Part shown: piece by piece, positions 1 through 7,125 of the stretch
How the letters are laid out: every line of letters begins with the position of its first letter
Numbering within the stretch: the first letter of the stretch is position 1
NCBI GenBank assembly: GCA_045122835.1
Contig: JBGVIB010000083.1
Span: 1 to 9,535, forward strand
DNA length: 9,535 nucleotides
Source of the DNA: JBGVMW01 sp045122835
GTDB taxonomy: Bacteria; Bacillota; Clostridia; Lachnospirales; Lachnospiraceae
Direction of reading: 5' to 3'
Program-made: the position numbers and the translations under genes
Notes under the pieces: model-generated
The model's database searches: none
What the model was told of the DNA's origin: nothing
What the model saw: only the letters and a program-made list of their open reading frames with translations

Positions 1-306
1 GATGTGTGGGTTTCTATGGGTGAACCAGATGAGGTTTGGGCAGAAAGAATCAATGATCTGACTCCATATAAAGTGACTATGGATGTAATGAACCAGGCTG
101 GTGATCAGGCAATTTTCCTGCACTGTCTGCCGTCTTATCATGATATGAAAACGGATATCGGAAAAACGGTAGGCGAACGTTTTGGAATGACAGAACTGGA
201 AGTAACAGATGAGGTATTCCAGTGTGAAAAATCCAAAGTATTTGAAGAAGCAGAAAATCGTATGCATACAATTAAAGCGGTTATGCTTGCAACTTTATCA
301 GAATAA
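1..306 (+). CDS. argF: Ornithine carbamoyltransferase, C-terminal part (5' end outside window)
   Basis: This is the last 101 codons of ornithine carbamoyltransferase, which joins carbamoyl phosphate and ornithine to make citrulline in arginine biosynthesis, in the cytoplasm. The frame is open from base 1 (reading D-V-W-V-S-M-G-E), so the start lies upstream of the window. The family signature FLHCLP is present, with the ornithine-binding cysteine at bases 124-126. The conserved C-terminal block FEEAENRMHTIKAVM carries the Arg (bases 259-261) that belongs to the carbamoyl-phosphate site. The SMGE segment near the start of the fragment is also typical of OTCases. The protein ends at the usual family C-terminus (TAA 304-306), so the 3' end is not truncated. 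The catabolic paralogue (arcB) cannot be fully excluded from the C-terminus alone, but nothing of an arginine deiminase cluster follows. Confidence 0.95.
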   Translation, partial: DVWVSMGEPDEVWAERINDLTPYKVTMDVMNQAGDQAIFLHCLPSYHDMKTDIGKTVGERFGMTELEVTDEVFQCEKSKVFEEAENRMHTIKAVMLATLSE

Positions 307-307
307 A

Positions 308-336
308 GGTAACTATGAGTATACTGAGTAGTTACC
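308..336. repeat. Perfect 8-bp inverted repeat just after argF
   Basis: GGTAACTA (308-315) and TAGTTACC (329-336) are exact reverse complements separated by 13 nt, beginning 2 nt after the argF stop. The centre contains TATACT (320-325), which resembles a -10 box. A TTATCA at 295-300 would be a weak -35 with a long 19-nt spacer. No T-run follows; the next bases are A-rich, so this is not a standard intrinsic terminator for argF. It could be an operator over a weak promoter for the downstream genes, or an RNA-stabilising 3' hairpin. The sequence does not decide between these. Confidence 0.4.
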
Positions 337-369
337 GTACAAATAAAAAAAATTACTTGCTGATTTTTA

Positions 370-385
370 TGCCGTTTCTTCGGCA
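370..385 (+). other. Small hairpin ahead of the membrane-protein gene
   Basis: TGCCG (370-374) and CGGCA (381-385) form a perfect 5-bp GC-rich stem around a 6-nt loop. The stem ends 4 nt before the GGAG ribosome binding site at 390-393. It could influence translation of the gene that starts at 400. Its arms, ATGCCG and TTCGGCA, resemble those of the greA leader hairpin at 7178-7203. There is no T-run after it, so it is not a terminator. The stem is short and could be chance. Confidence 0.25.
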
Positions 386-399
386 GAATGGAGCTTAGA

Positions 400-726
400 A
401 TGAAAGTCGTGAAAACGTCCGAAGGAAAGCAGGGAAAAAAGTGGCTGCAAGAAGAAAATAAGGAAAGAGAAAGGTGGCTTAATGTGATGAACATCATTAC
501 TGGGATTGCTATTATCATTTCCACTGGATTTCTTCTTGCAGACAGCCGCTTGTATGTATGGTTTTATTCCATTGTATATCTGCTTTTAGCCTTTCTATGT
601 GTTCTGAATGGAGAACGTCTTTGCGAGAAAAATAAAAAAGTCAGCCGCATCTGTTCCATAGGTGCGGTTGTTCTTTTTATAATTGCAGGAATTGTTACAA
701 TTATTAATATATTGGGAATTAAATAA
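400..726 (+). CDS. Small three-helix membrane protein, function unknown
   Basis: I do not recognise a family for this 108-residue protein. The N-terminal 27 residues are strongly charged and basic (KTSEGKQGKKW, then ENKERER), followed by three hydrophobic segments at about residues 28-48, 51-71 and 83-107. The very short linker after helix 1 (ADSR) and the positive loop between helices 2 and 3 (GERLCEKNKKVSR) predict a cytoplasmic N-terminus and an outside C-terminus by the positive-inside rule. There is no signal-peptide cleavage pattern and no catalytic motif. I chose the ATG at 400 because GGAG at 390-393 lies 6 nt upstream; an in-frame ATG at 388 would overlap that site and has no ribosome binding site of its own. 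The stop is 13 nt before the birA start, so the two are probably co-transcribed and perhaps translationally coupled. It occupies the place where the missing 5' part of birA would be expected. Confidence 0.75.
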   Translation: MKVVKTSEGKQGKKWLQEENKERERWLNVMNIITGIAIIISTGFLLADSRLYVWFYSIVYLLLAFLCVLNGERLCEKNKKVSRICSIGAVVLFIIAGIVTIINILGIK

Positions 727-739
727 AAAGGTCAGACAT

Positions 740-1609
740 ATGGGATTAAAAACAGAAGGATATCAGATTGAAGCCACCAGAAATAAAGGCTACCGCATTG
801 TGGCGGAGCCGGATGTTCTGACGGAGAGTGCCATAGGAAGTCAATTGCGGACAAAAAAAATAGGTGGTATGATATATGCCTATGATGAAATCGATTCAAC
901 CAATACAGAAGCAAAGAGACTTGCAGAACAAGGAGCATCAGATGGCACTCTGATTACCGCAAATTACCAAAGTGCGGGAAGAGGAAGACGAGGGAGAACA
1001 TGGGAGTCTCCAGTAGGAAGTACTATTTGTATGTCAGTAATACTGAGGCCGGATATTGCACCTGTAAATGCATCTATGCTTACACTTGTTATGGCACTTA
1101 GTGTGTCAAAGGCAATTGAAAAAGTAAGTGGTTTAGAGACACAGATTAAATGGCCAAATGACATTATTATTAACAAAAAGAAAGTATGTGGGATTCTGAC
1201 AGAAATGAGCGCAGAAGTGGATTATATCCATTATATTATCATTGGCTGTGGAATCAATACCGGCAGTATGGATGTTTCGCCGGAAGTGGAGAGTAAAGCA
1301 ACATCTCTGCTGGCAGAGGGAAAGAATGTGAATCGTGCTCAACTTGTGGGAGAAGTGCTGACTTGTTTTGAGGAAGAATATGAACGGTTTCTAAAAGCAG
1401 GGGATTTATCGCTGCTATTAGAGGAGTACAATAGCCGTCTTGTAAATATAGGAAAAGAAGTAAAAATCCTAGACCCATTGCAGGAATATCATGCAATTGC
1501 GGATGGAATCAATGAGTCTGGGGAATTAATCGTAACAAAGGAGGATGGCACAAAACAGGCAGTGTATGCCGGAGAAGTGTCAGTGAGAGGAATTTATGGA
1601 TATGTCTGA
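740..1609 (+). CDS. birA: Biotin-protein ligase BirA with truncated N-terminal winged helix
   Basis: This biotin-[acetyl-CoA-carboxylase] ligase activates biotin with ATP and attaches it to a lysine of carrier proteins in the cytoplasm. The catalytic domain (about residues 41-235) has the biotinyl-AMP loop AGRGRRGRTW (79-88), substrate segment DSTN (52-55), KWPND with the key lysine K137, and GCGIN (169-173). A C-terminal SH3-like domain (about 240-285) ends in AGEVSVRG. Bifunctional Firmicutes BirA proteins begin with a roughly 65-residue DNA-binding winged helix. Here the protein opens with MGLKTEGYQIEATRNKGYRI, which matches only the end of that domain (last helix and wing). About 44 residues with the helix-turn-helix are absent. 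The frame has a stop at 680-682, and I found no missing HTH in the other two + frames nearby. The ATG at 740 follows AAAGG (727-731) by 8 nt. I infer that ligase activity is kept and sequence-specific repression lost. Confidence 0.93.
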   Translation: MGLKTEGYQIEATRNKGYRIVAEPDVLTESAIGSQLRTKKIGGMIYAYDEIDSTNTEAKRLAEQGASDGTLITANYQSAGRGRRGRTWESPVGSTICMSVILRPDIAPVNASMLTLVMALSVSKAIEKVSGLETQIKWPNDIIINKKKVCGILTEMSAEVDYIHYIIIGCGINTGSMDVSPEVESKATSLLAEGKNVNRAQLVGEVLTCFEEEYERFLKAGDLSLLLEEYNSRLVNIGKEVKILDPLQEYHAIADGINESGELIVTKEDGTKQAVYAGEVSVRGIYGYV

Positions 1610-1934
1610 AAATAAAGTGGTTTTATGCGGTGCCAATGCATATACCCAGAAATATTATTTCAATAAGGAGTTTTCTGCATTGCCGGAAAGCATACAGGAG
1701 GAACTTCATATATTGTGTGTATTGTTTACAGAAGATATTGGTGGTATCTTTACCTTGTGCTTCGATGAAGTAGGAACTTTGCACATGGAAACTATGTCAG
1801 AGCCATCTGATTATTCTTATGATGAAATTGGCTGTGAATTAATGATTCGCAAAATTTCTGATAAGCGCAGCGAACTGTTTGCACAGTTAGAATTATTTTA
1901 TAAAGCAGTTTTCCTTGGGGAAACAATTGAATAG
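1596..1934 (+). CDS. DUF6145-like conserved hypothetical protein
   Basis: This 112-residue soluble acidic protein has no signal peptide or membrane segment. It resembles, from memory, the Lachnospiraceae family DUF6145. Recognisable features are the opening KVVLCGANAYTQKYY, the middle segment CVLFTEDIGGIFTLCFDE (about 41-58) and an acidic helix-rich end (RSELFAQLELFYKAVFLGE). The function is unknown and no catalytic motif is evident. The start overlaps the end of birA by 14 nt, which suggests translational coupling. GAGG at 1587-1590 is 5 nt before the ATG at 1596; an in-frame ATG at 1602 (product starting MSENK, 8-nt overlap) is an equally reasonable start. It lies between birA and coaX, so a role connected with cofactor metabolism is possible by association only. 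Confidence 0.85.
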   Translation: MDMSENKVVLCGANAYTQKYYFNKEFSALPESIQEELHILCVLFTEDIGGIFTLCFDEVGTLHMETMSEPSDYSYDEIGCELMIRKISDKRSELFAQLELFYKAVFLGETIE

Positions 1935-1949
1935 ATAGAGGAGATTACG

Positions 1950-2729
1950 ATGTTATTAGTAGTTGATGTTGGTAATACAAATATTACTCTTGGTGTATTT
2001 GATGATAAAAATATAATAGCTACGTTCCGGTTGACAACTAAGCAGCCAAGAACGTCAGATGAATATGGTATGGTGATTTGTGAGCTTCTGCAGTACAAAG
2101 GTGTGGAGAGAACGGCAATTACCGGTGTTGTAATGGCTTCTGTTGTACCGAATGTGATGCATTCCCTTACCAGCGGAATTATCAAATATTTGAATTTGAC
2201 ACCGCTAATTGTAGGCCCTGGTACAAAGACAGGTATGCGTATTCTCCGTGAAAATGCGAGGGAAATTGGTGCAGATCGAATTGTGGATGCAGTGGCAGCC
2301 TATGAGTTGTATGGCGGTCCAGTGATTGTCATTGATTATGGTACGGCTACAACCTATGATTTGGTATTGGCAGATGGAAGCTTTGCAGCAGGCGTTACCG
2401 CACCGGGTATTCGCATAAGTGCCCAGGCACTTTGGAACGAAGCAGCAAGACTGCCTGAGATTGAAATTAAGAGACCGGAGACTATACTGGGAAAAGATAC
2501 CATCACAAGCATGCAGGCAGGTCTGTTTTTTGGACAGGTAGGTCAGACGGAATATATTGTGAACCAGATGAAGGAAGAATCAGGACTTAAGGATATTCGT
2601 GTAGTAGCAACCGGTGGTCTGGGTAATATCATAGCTGCAGAGACAGATAGCATCGAATATTATAATCCGGACCTTACCCTTCAGGGATTACGGATTATTT
2701 ACGAAAAATGTGCAGGAAAGACAAAGTAA
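1950..2729 (+). CDS. coaX: Type III pantothenate kinase
   Basis: CoaX phosphorylates pantothenate to 4'-phosphopantothenate, the first step of coenzyme A synthesis, in the cytoplasm. The 259-residue length is normal for the family, which belongs to the ASKHA (actin-like) kinase fold. Visible motifs are the N-terminal phosphate-binding DVGNTN (6-11), PGTKTGM (90-96), GADR (107-110) with the proposed catalytic aspartate D109, DYGTATTYD (129-137), APGI (151-154) and the C-terminal TGGLG (221-225). Type III enzymes typically need a monovalent cation and are not feedback-inhibited by CoA. The start is clear: GAGGAG at 1938-1943 lies 6 nt before the ATG. The stop is followed after one base by dusB. 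Adjacency to birA is notable because in some proteobacteria BirA and CoaX are fused into one polypeptide; here they are separated by the DUF6145-like gene. Confidence 0.97.
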   Translation: MLLVVDVGNTNITLGVFDDKNIIATFRLTTKQPRTSDEYGMVICELLQYKGVERTAITGVVMASVVPNVMHSLTSGIIKYLNLTPLIVGPGTKTGMRILRENAREIGADRIVDAVAAYELYGGPVIVIDYGTATTYDLVLADGSFAAGVTAPGIRISAQALWNEAARLPEIEIKRPETILGKDTITSMQAGLFFGQVGQTEYIVNQMKEESGLKDIRVVATGGLGNIIAAETDSIEYYNPDLTLQGLRIIYEKCAGKTK

Positions 2730-2730
2730 T

Positions 2731-3687
2731 ATGAAGATAGGAAATGTAGAATTAGAGAATCCATTTGCACTTGCACCGATGGCTGGTGTAACAGACCTTC
2801 CTTTCCGAGTGCTCTGCAAGGAGATGGGCGCAGGATTAATCTGCATGGAAATGGTCAGCGCAAAGGCAATTACGTACAAAAACAAAAATACTTATGCACT
2901 GATGGAAATTGAAAAAAGTGAACATCCAATTTCTTTGCAGCTATTTGGTTCAGAACCAGAGGTTGTTAGGGAAGCGGCCATGCAGATAGAGGAACTTCCA
3001 TTTGATATTTTAGATATTAATATGGGATGTCCGGTGCCAAAAGTGGTGAATAACGGAGAGGGATCTGCACTGATGAAAGATCCTAAATTAGCAGCAGAGA
3101 TTGTGGAAATGACTGCTAAGGCAATTCGTAAGCCTGTGACAGTGAAATTCAGACGAGGCTTTGATGAAGAACACCTCAATGCTGTAGAATTTGCCAAAAG
3201 AATGGAAGCGGCAGGAGCGGCAGCCATTGCTGTTCATGGTAGAACAAGAGCCCAGTATTATTCAGGCAAAGCAGACTGGAATTGTATCAGAGAGGTAAAA
3301 GAAGCGGTGTCGGTTCCTGTATTTGGGAACGGAGATGTAGTGACCGTAGAGGATGCAACAAGGCTTATGGAAGAAACAGGATGCGATGGGGTTATGATTG
3401 GCAGAGCAGCCAGAGGCAATCCATGGATTTTCCGGGAAATGAACACATTTTTTGAGACAGGAGAAAAGATAGCTCGTCCATCTTTAGCAGAAATGAAAGA
3501 AGTAATTCGCCGCCATGCCAAGTTGATGGTAGAATATAAAGGGGAATATACCGCTGTAAGAGAGATGCGTAAGCATGTGGCATGGTATACAGGCGGACTT
3601 CCACATTCAGCAGCATTGAGGGGAAAAGTGAATGAGACTGATAATCTGGAAGAGCTGTTAGCACTGTTAGATGAGCTGATAGAATAA
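2731..3687 (+). CDS. dusB: tRNA-dihydrouridine synthase (DusB-type)
   Basis: This FMN enzyme reduces specific uridines in the D-loop of tRNA to dihydrouridine with NAD(P)H. The 318-residue protein has the N-terminal TIM barrel signatures APMAGVTDLPFR (15-26) and DINMGCP (95-101), with catalytic cysteine C100. It also has the FMN and tRNA contacts VKFRRG (138-143), AVHGRTRAQ (167-175), GNGDV (199-203) and MIGRAARGNPW (222-232). A helical C-terminal domain (about 245-318) contains the REMRKH / LRGKVN segment typical of DusB. I chose the ATG at 2731, one base after the coaX stop; it begins MKIGNVELENPF as in relatives. The nearest purine-rich site, AGGA at 2714-2717, is 13 nt away, so translation may depend on coupling to coaX. 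An in-frame GTG at 2710 would add 7 residues. No intrinsic terminator follows it. Confidence 0.95.
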   Translation: MKIGNVELENPFALAPMAGVTDLPFRVLCKEMGAGLICMEMVSAKAITYKNKNTYALMEIEKSEHPISLQLFGSEPEVVREAAMQIEELPFDILDINMGCPVPKVVNNGEGSALMKDPKLAAEIVEMTAKAIRKPVTVKFRRGFDEEHLNAVEFAKRMEAAGAAAIAVHGRTRAQYYSGKADWNCIREVKEAVSVPVFGNGDVVTVEDATRLMEETGCDGVMIGRAARGNPWIFREMNTFFETGEKIARPSLAEMKEVIRRHAKLMVEYKGEYTAVREMRKHVAWYTGGLPHSAALRGKVNETDNLEELLALLDELIE

Positions 3688-3711
3688 AATTAAATTAAAA
3701 TAGAAAAAATA

Positions 3712-3741
3712 TCGATAAAATTAGCAATAGTATGTTATAAT
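3712..3741 (+). promoter_or_regulatory. Extended -10 sigma-A promoter for the GGDEF gene
   Basis: TATAAT at 3736-3741 is a perfect -10 box and is preceded by TG at 3733-3734 (TGnTATAAT, the extended -10 form). TCGATA at 3712-3717 is a partial -35 (4 of 6 matches) with an 18-nt spacer. The expected transcription start is near 3748, giving a leader of about 33 nt. That leader ends in a strong ribosome binding site, AGGAGG at 3768-3773, 7 nt before the ATG at 3781. The gene can therefore be expressed independently of dusB, although no terminator separates them. Confidence 0.75.
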
Positions 3742-3780
3742 GGAAATAATAATGACGGGGTTTAAGTAGGAGGGGATACT

Positions 3781-6700
3781 ATGGGAAAGGAATATGCATT
3801 ATATTTGGAGTCGCTTGCACAAAAAATAATGGATAATATGTCCTCGCGCAATAACAATGTTTTTGTGATTAAGCATTATAATACATTTGAAATCTTAAAC
3901 AGTTCCGTACAGGAATTGGAAAATAAATATTCTGATTGCAATGTATTTTTTAAGAGTTTTAAGGGCAGTGGTATGGTAGATGCTTATGACCCGTTTCTGT
4001 ATGTGATACGGAAGATGTACTGGCGTTATTATAAGTATCTGGGTATTCGGGAATTTGTTGCCGGATTTCCTGTATATAGTCTGCATCGTTCCATTTTTGA
4101 GTCCTATATAGCAGATGGCAATTGTAATCGTGAAGAAGATTTGATTTTAAGTGAAGTAGAATATGAGAAAGAACAATTGGATAATTCCATTATTGCCATG
4201 TTGACGGCACTTTCAAAGGAACATCCAATGTTACTTTTGATTGATAATCTGACATGTGCGGGGCAATCTACTTTTCACATTCTAGACAAATTATTTGATG
4301 CACCAGACAATGGCTGCGTTGGAATTATAGCAGCATATAACGATTTGAAACCGGTGCTTCCCCATTCTGCAAAAGTATGGGAAAGATATGTTGAAAAGTT
4401 AGAGACAGCAAACTGTCTGATGGATGGCATGGCGTTTTCTGGCTCTATTTCCAAGGATTCAGATGGTAGCTTTCGTTTTCATTCAAGCGATATAGAGGAA
4501 TATTTGTGCAAGCTAAATAATATGCTTTATACCTTGGATTTTGAGCAGGCTCATTATTATCTGGGAATTTTGTATAAGAAGTTAGAAATGGAAAAAATGT
4601 TAATACAGGATTATGTCTGCTTTGAAATCTACAAAATTTATGCACGGATTTCCATATATTCAGATGATATAGCAAATGCGCTGTTGCTCTGTAACTCCAT
4701 GAATGCCATCCGAAAAAAACGTGATTCCAAAGATATGAATTACGAGTACTGGTATTTGTTTGGTTTGACACAGGTATATAACACTAAGTTACAAGAGGCA
4801 AAAGACTGTGCTGACATCTGTTATGGCATTGCCTGTGAGCAGCGGAATGAGTTTTACAAATTCAAGGCAAAATTATTAAAAGTTATGGCAAGTATGTCAG
4901 GCTGGCATAATATATTATTCTGTGCAAATGATATTGTGGTGGAGGATGATTTGATTAAGGCAGCAGAGTATTTCCATTATCGAAATCATCTTGCCCATAT
5001 TTATGTGTATGCCTATGATAATACCATTGACTGGCATCGGGATATAGAAGACATTGATAAGAGTCTGTCACATTTCCGGGTTGGTATTGCTATTGCAGAA
5101 CAGCTTGGAAATAAATACCTTATTAGTGTAGGTTATCGGAAAGTTATCATGTTGTCTTCTTTAAATGGTGCGTTTGAGCATACTACATATTATTATCACC
5201 AGTTACATGACGTTGTTGGGGATTCGGATCCGGTGCAGGAAGCTGATATTTACAAAGGTCTGGGGTATAATAATTGCGCAATCGAGAAATATGAAGAAGC
5301 AAATGATTGTTACAACAAAGCAATTGCCATTTATTACAGGCTGAATATGATTGATTATATTGGTGAGACACTGTATAACATGTCACTGACTTGTATACTG
5401 GCTGAGAATTATGAGCAGGCTTATGATTATCTGCAGATGTGTATTCGCATTGTAAATGCATTACATTTAAACAATCTTCGTGTGTGCAACATATCTAAGG
5501 TATTTGGACTACTGGCATTATGCAGTTACCGTTTGCACTATTATTATAATTGTCAGATGTATGTGGACAATACCATGCAGTTTTTAAGTAATCGTTTGAA
5601 CGATCAGGAAGAAGGGGATACCATAGACCCATCATATACTGCGTGTGATGATGATATGTTCCTTCTTTACTATGCAAAAGCACTGTTAGCTGCTTATCAG
5701 GAGAACTATGAGGAGGCTTCACAGTTACTGGATTATACAGAGATTTACATGGAGCGTTCTGTGGGGAATCAGTTTTTTACCTATGTGCAGTATAAGCTTT
5801 CTAGAAGTGAAGTATATAGGCATCTGGGAAATGAAGAAGCAGCAATGCGGGAACTGGATGATGCAGAACGTTATGCAGAAGCAAACAATGCAGAGGAGAA
5901 ATTAAGAAAAATACGTGCAATAAAAGAAGGTAAAGAATGGAAACCATTATCATATAATCTGGCATTAGAAGGCGTGACGTTAGAAGATATCAATGTTGTC
6001 ACCAAGCAGGCGAGTATTAATAAGAAATATGATGAACTAACAAGACAAATGGAATTTATCAGCATCTGGCAGAAAATTATTGACATTAATGGAAAAGAAA
6101 AGGAAGAATTAATTACGAATGCTTTGAATTCATTTATTGTCAATTTCTCTATGGATGTAGTTATTTATGTACGATATGAAGATGGACAGCCAAAAGTGCA
6201 TTTTTCTAATACCCAGGTGCCGGTGTCAGAAGAACGTCTTTCATATTTAACAGAACATTTTGAAAGGCATCGTACCGGCTTTGTAGTTTCAAAAATGAAA
6301 AAGAATTACAGAGAGTATTCTAATGTAGTTTCGCTTTTTGGTGCCAATGACGTGTGCTCTATGATAGGAATTCCATTTTTCACCAATGAAAAATTGGAGC
6401 ATTTATTTATCTGCTATGTTCGAATGAAGGATAATTGGAATGCACCTGCCAATAAGTACATGTTAGATGAAAATGATTTCAATATTTATTCGCTGTTGTT
6501 CAGACAATTGGCAGATTCTGTTCATATGTTAGAAAAGCAGAGTGAGATTAATTTGATTAATACCCAGTTAGAAAATGCTGCGGTTACTGATTATCTGACA
6601 TTACTTTTTAACAGAGAAGGATTGTTCTCTAATCTGCGTAAGATGATAGATAACTCCAAGAAGACAAAACGTCGATTAGAGCTTAGTGTATTATATATTG

Positions 6701-7125
6701 ATTTGGATAATTTCAAATATTATAATGACAATTTTGGACATGATGTAGGCGATTTTGTTCTGAAGAAAATTGCAAAGATATTGAAGGATAAGTCAAGGGG
6801 TTATGGTTTTGCTGCCCGATTTGGTGGAGATGAATTTTTAGTGGTTTTAGAAGGCTCAGATGCAGATGCAGCCATGAAGAAGGCAAGAGAAATTTTGAAT
6901 ACCATTCTGGCAAATGAAGCATTTCGCGAGGATATCAAAGAATTTCTCGGTACAGATGATGTGGTAATTCCTGAAGAAAAGAAAGTATCCTGCTCTATAG
7001 GTGTAGCACTACTGCCAGATGTCAAGGAAGTAGAAGATGTAAATGCTGCTCTTAGATGTGCGGATGAAGCATTATATGCAATTAAACATACGACCAAGTG
7101 CGATTGTAAGTTAGCGAACAGTTGA
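3781..7125 (+). CDS. Diguanylate cyclase with degenerate STAND-ATPase-like, TPR and GAF-like sensory regions
   Basis: This 1114-residue protein has no signal peptide or membrane segment, so it is probably cytoplasmic. The C-terminal domain (about 931-1110) is a GGDEF diguanylate cyclase that makes c-di-GMP from two GTP. Visible motifs are TDYLTLLFNREG (from 936), YIDLDNFKYYND, GHDVGD, GGDEF (1015-1019), SIGVA and ADEALYAIK. The final Asp of GHDVGD is present, as in c-di-GMP enzymes rather than hybrid cGAMP ones. The inhibitory I-site is RGYG instead of RxxD. Residues about 1-220 resemble the AAA_16/STAND ATPase module: HPMLLLIDNL (148-157) looks like Walker B, but the P-loop position reads VFVIKHYNTFEI (27-38), without GxxGxGK. 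Residues about 235-710 are TPR-like helical repeats, clearest at 491-610. Residues about 770-925 look like a GAF domain, joined to GGDEF by a helix. I infer a scaffolded ligand or protein sensor; the input is unknown. Cyclase activity is likely; ATPase activity is doubtful. Confidence 0.9.
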   Translation: MGKEYALYLESLAQKIMDNMSSRNNNVFVIKHYNTFEILNSSVQELENKYSDCNVFFKSFKGSGMVDAYDPFLYVIRKMYWRYYKYLGIREFVAGFPVYSLHRSIFESYIADGNCNREEDLILSEVEYEKEQLDNSIIAMLTALSKEHPMLLLIDNLTCAGQSTFHILDKLFDAPDNGCVGIIAAYNDLKPVLPHSAKVWERYVEKLETANCLMDGMAFSGSISKDSDGSFRFHSSDIEEYLCKLNNMLYTLDFEQAHYYLGILYKKLEMEKMLIQDYVCFEIYKIYARISIYSDDIANALLLCNSMNAIRKKRDSKDMNYEYWYLFGLTQVYNTKLQEAKDCADICYGIACEQRNEFYKFKAKLLKVMASMSGWHNILFCANDIVVEDDLIKAAEYFHYRNHLAHIYVYAYDNTIDWHRDIEDIDKSLSHFRVGIAIAEQLGNKYLISVGYRKVIMLSSLNGAFEHTTYYYHQLHDVVGDSDPVQEADIYKGLGYNNCAIEKYEEANDCYNKAIAIYYRLNMIDYIGETLYNMSLTCILAENYEQAYDYLQMCIRIVNALHLNNLRVCNISKVFGLLALCSYRLHYYYNCQMYVDNTMQFLSNRLNDQEEGDTIDPSYTACDDDMFLLYYAKALLAAYQENYEEASQLLDYTEIYMERSVGNQFFTYVQYKLSRSEVYRHLGNEEAAMRELDDAERYAEANNAEEKLRKIRAIKEGKEWKPLSYNLALEGVTLEDINVVTKQASINKKYDELTRQMEFISIWQKIIDINGKEKEELITNALNSFIVNFSMDVVIYVRYEDGQPKVHFSNTQVPVSEERLSYLTEHFERHRTGFVVSKMKKNYREYSNVVSLFGANDVCSMIGIPFFTNEKLEHLFICYVRMKDNWNAPANKYMLDENDFNIYSLLFRQLADSVHMLEKQSEINLINTQLENAAVTDYLTLLFNREGLFSNLRKMIDNSKKTKRRLELSVLYIDLDNFKYYNDNFGHDVGDFVLKKIAKILKDKSRGYGFAARFGGDEFLVVLEGSDADAAMKKAREILNTILANEAFREDIKEFLGTDDVVIPEEKKVSCSIGVALLPDVKEVEDVNAALRCADEALYAIKHTTKCDCKLANS

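Noticed and set aside
308..336. Inverted repeat after argF as a BirA operator or as the argF terminator
   Set aside because: The arms read GGTAACTA/TAGTTACC, opposite in orientation to the known BirA palindrome, and there is no T-run after the hairpin.
138..524. Reverse-strand open frame across the argF 3' end and the following gap
   Set aside because: It overlaps two better supported + strand genes and has low-complexity composition without a recognisable domain.
3688..3711. Terminator after dusB
   Set aside because: The stretch is A/T-rich but forms no GC-containing stem, so read-through into the cyclase gene is possible.
6690..6840. GGDEF domain as a hybrid cGAMP (Hypr-type) synthase
   Set aside because: The position that is changed in Hypr enzymes is the final Asp of GHDVGD, and it is still Asp here, as in ordinary diguanylate cyclases.
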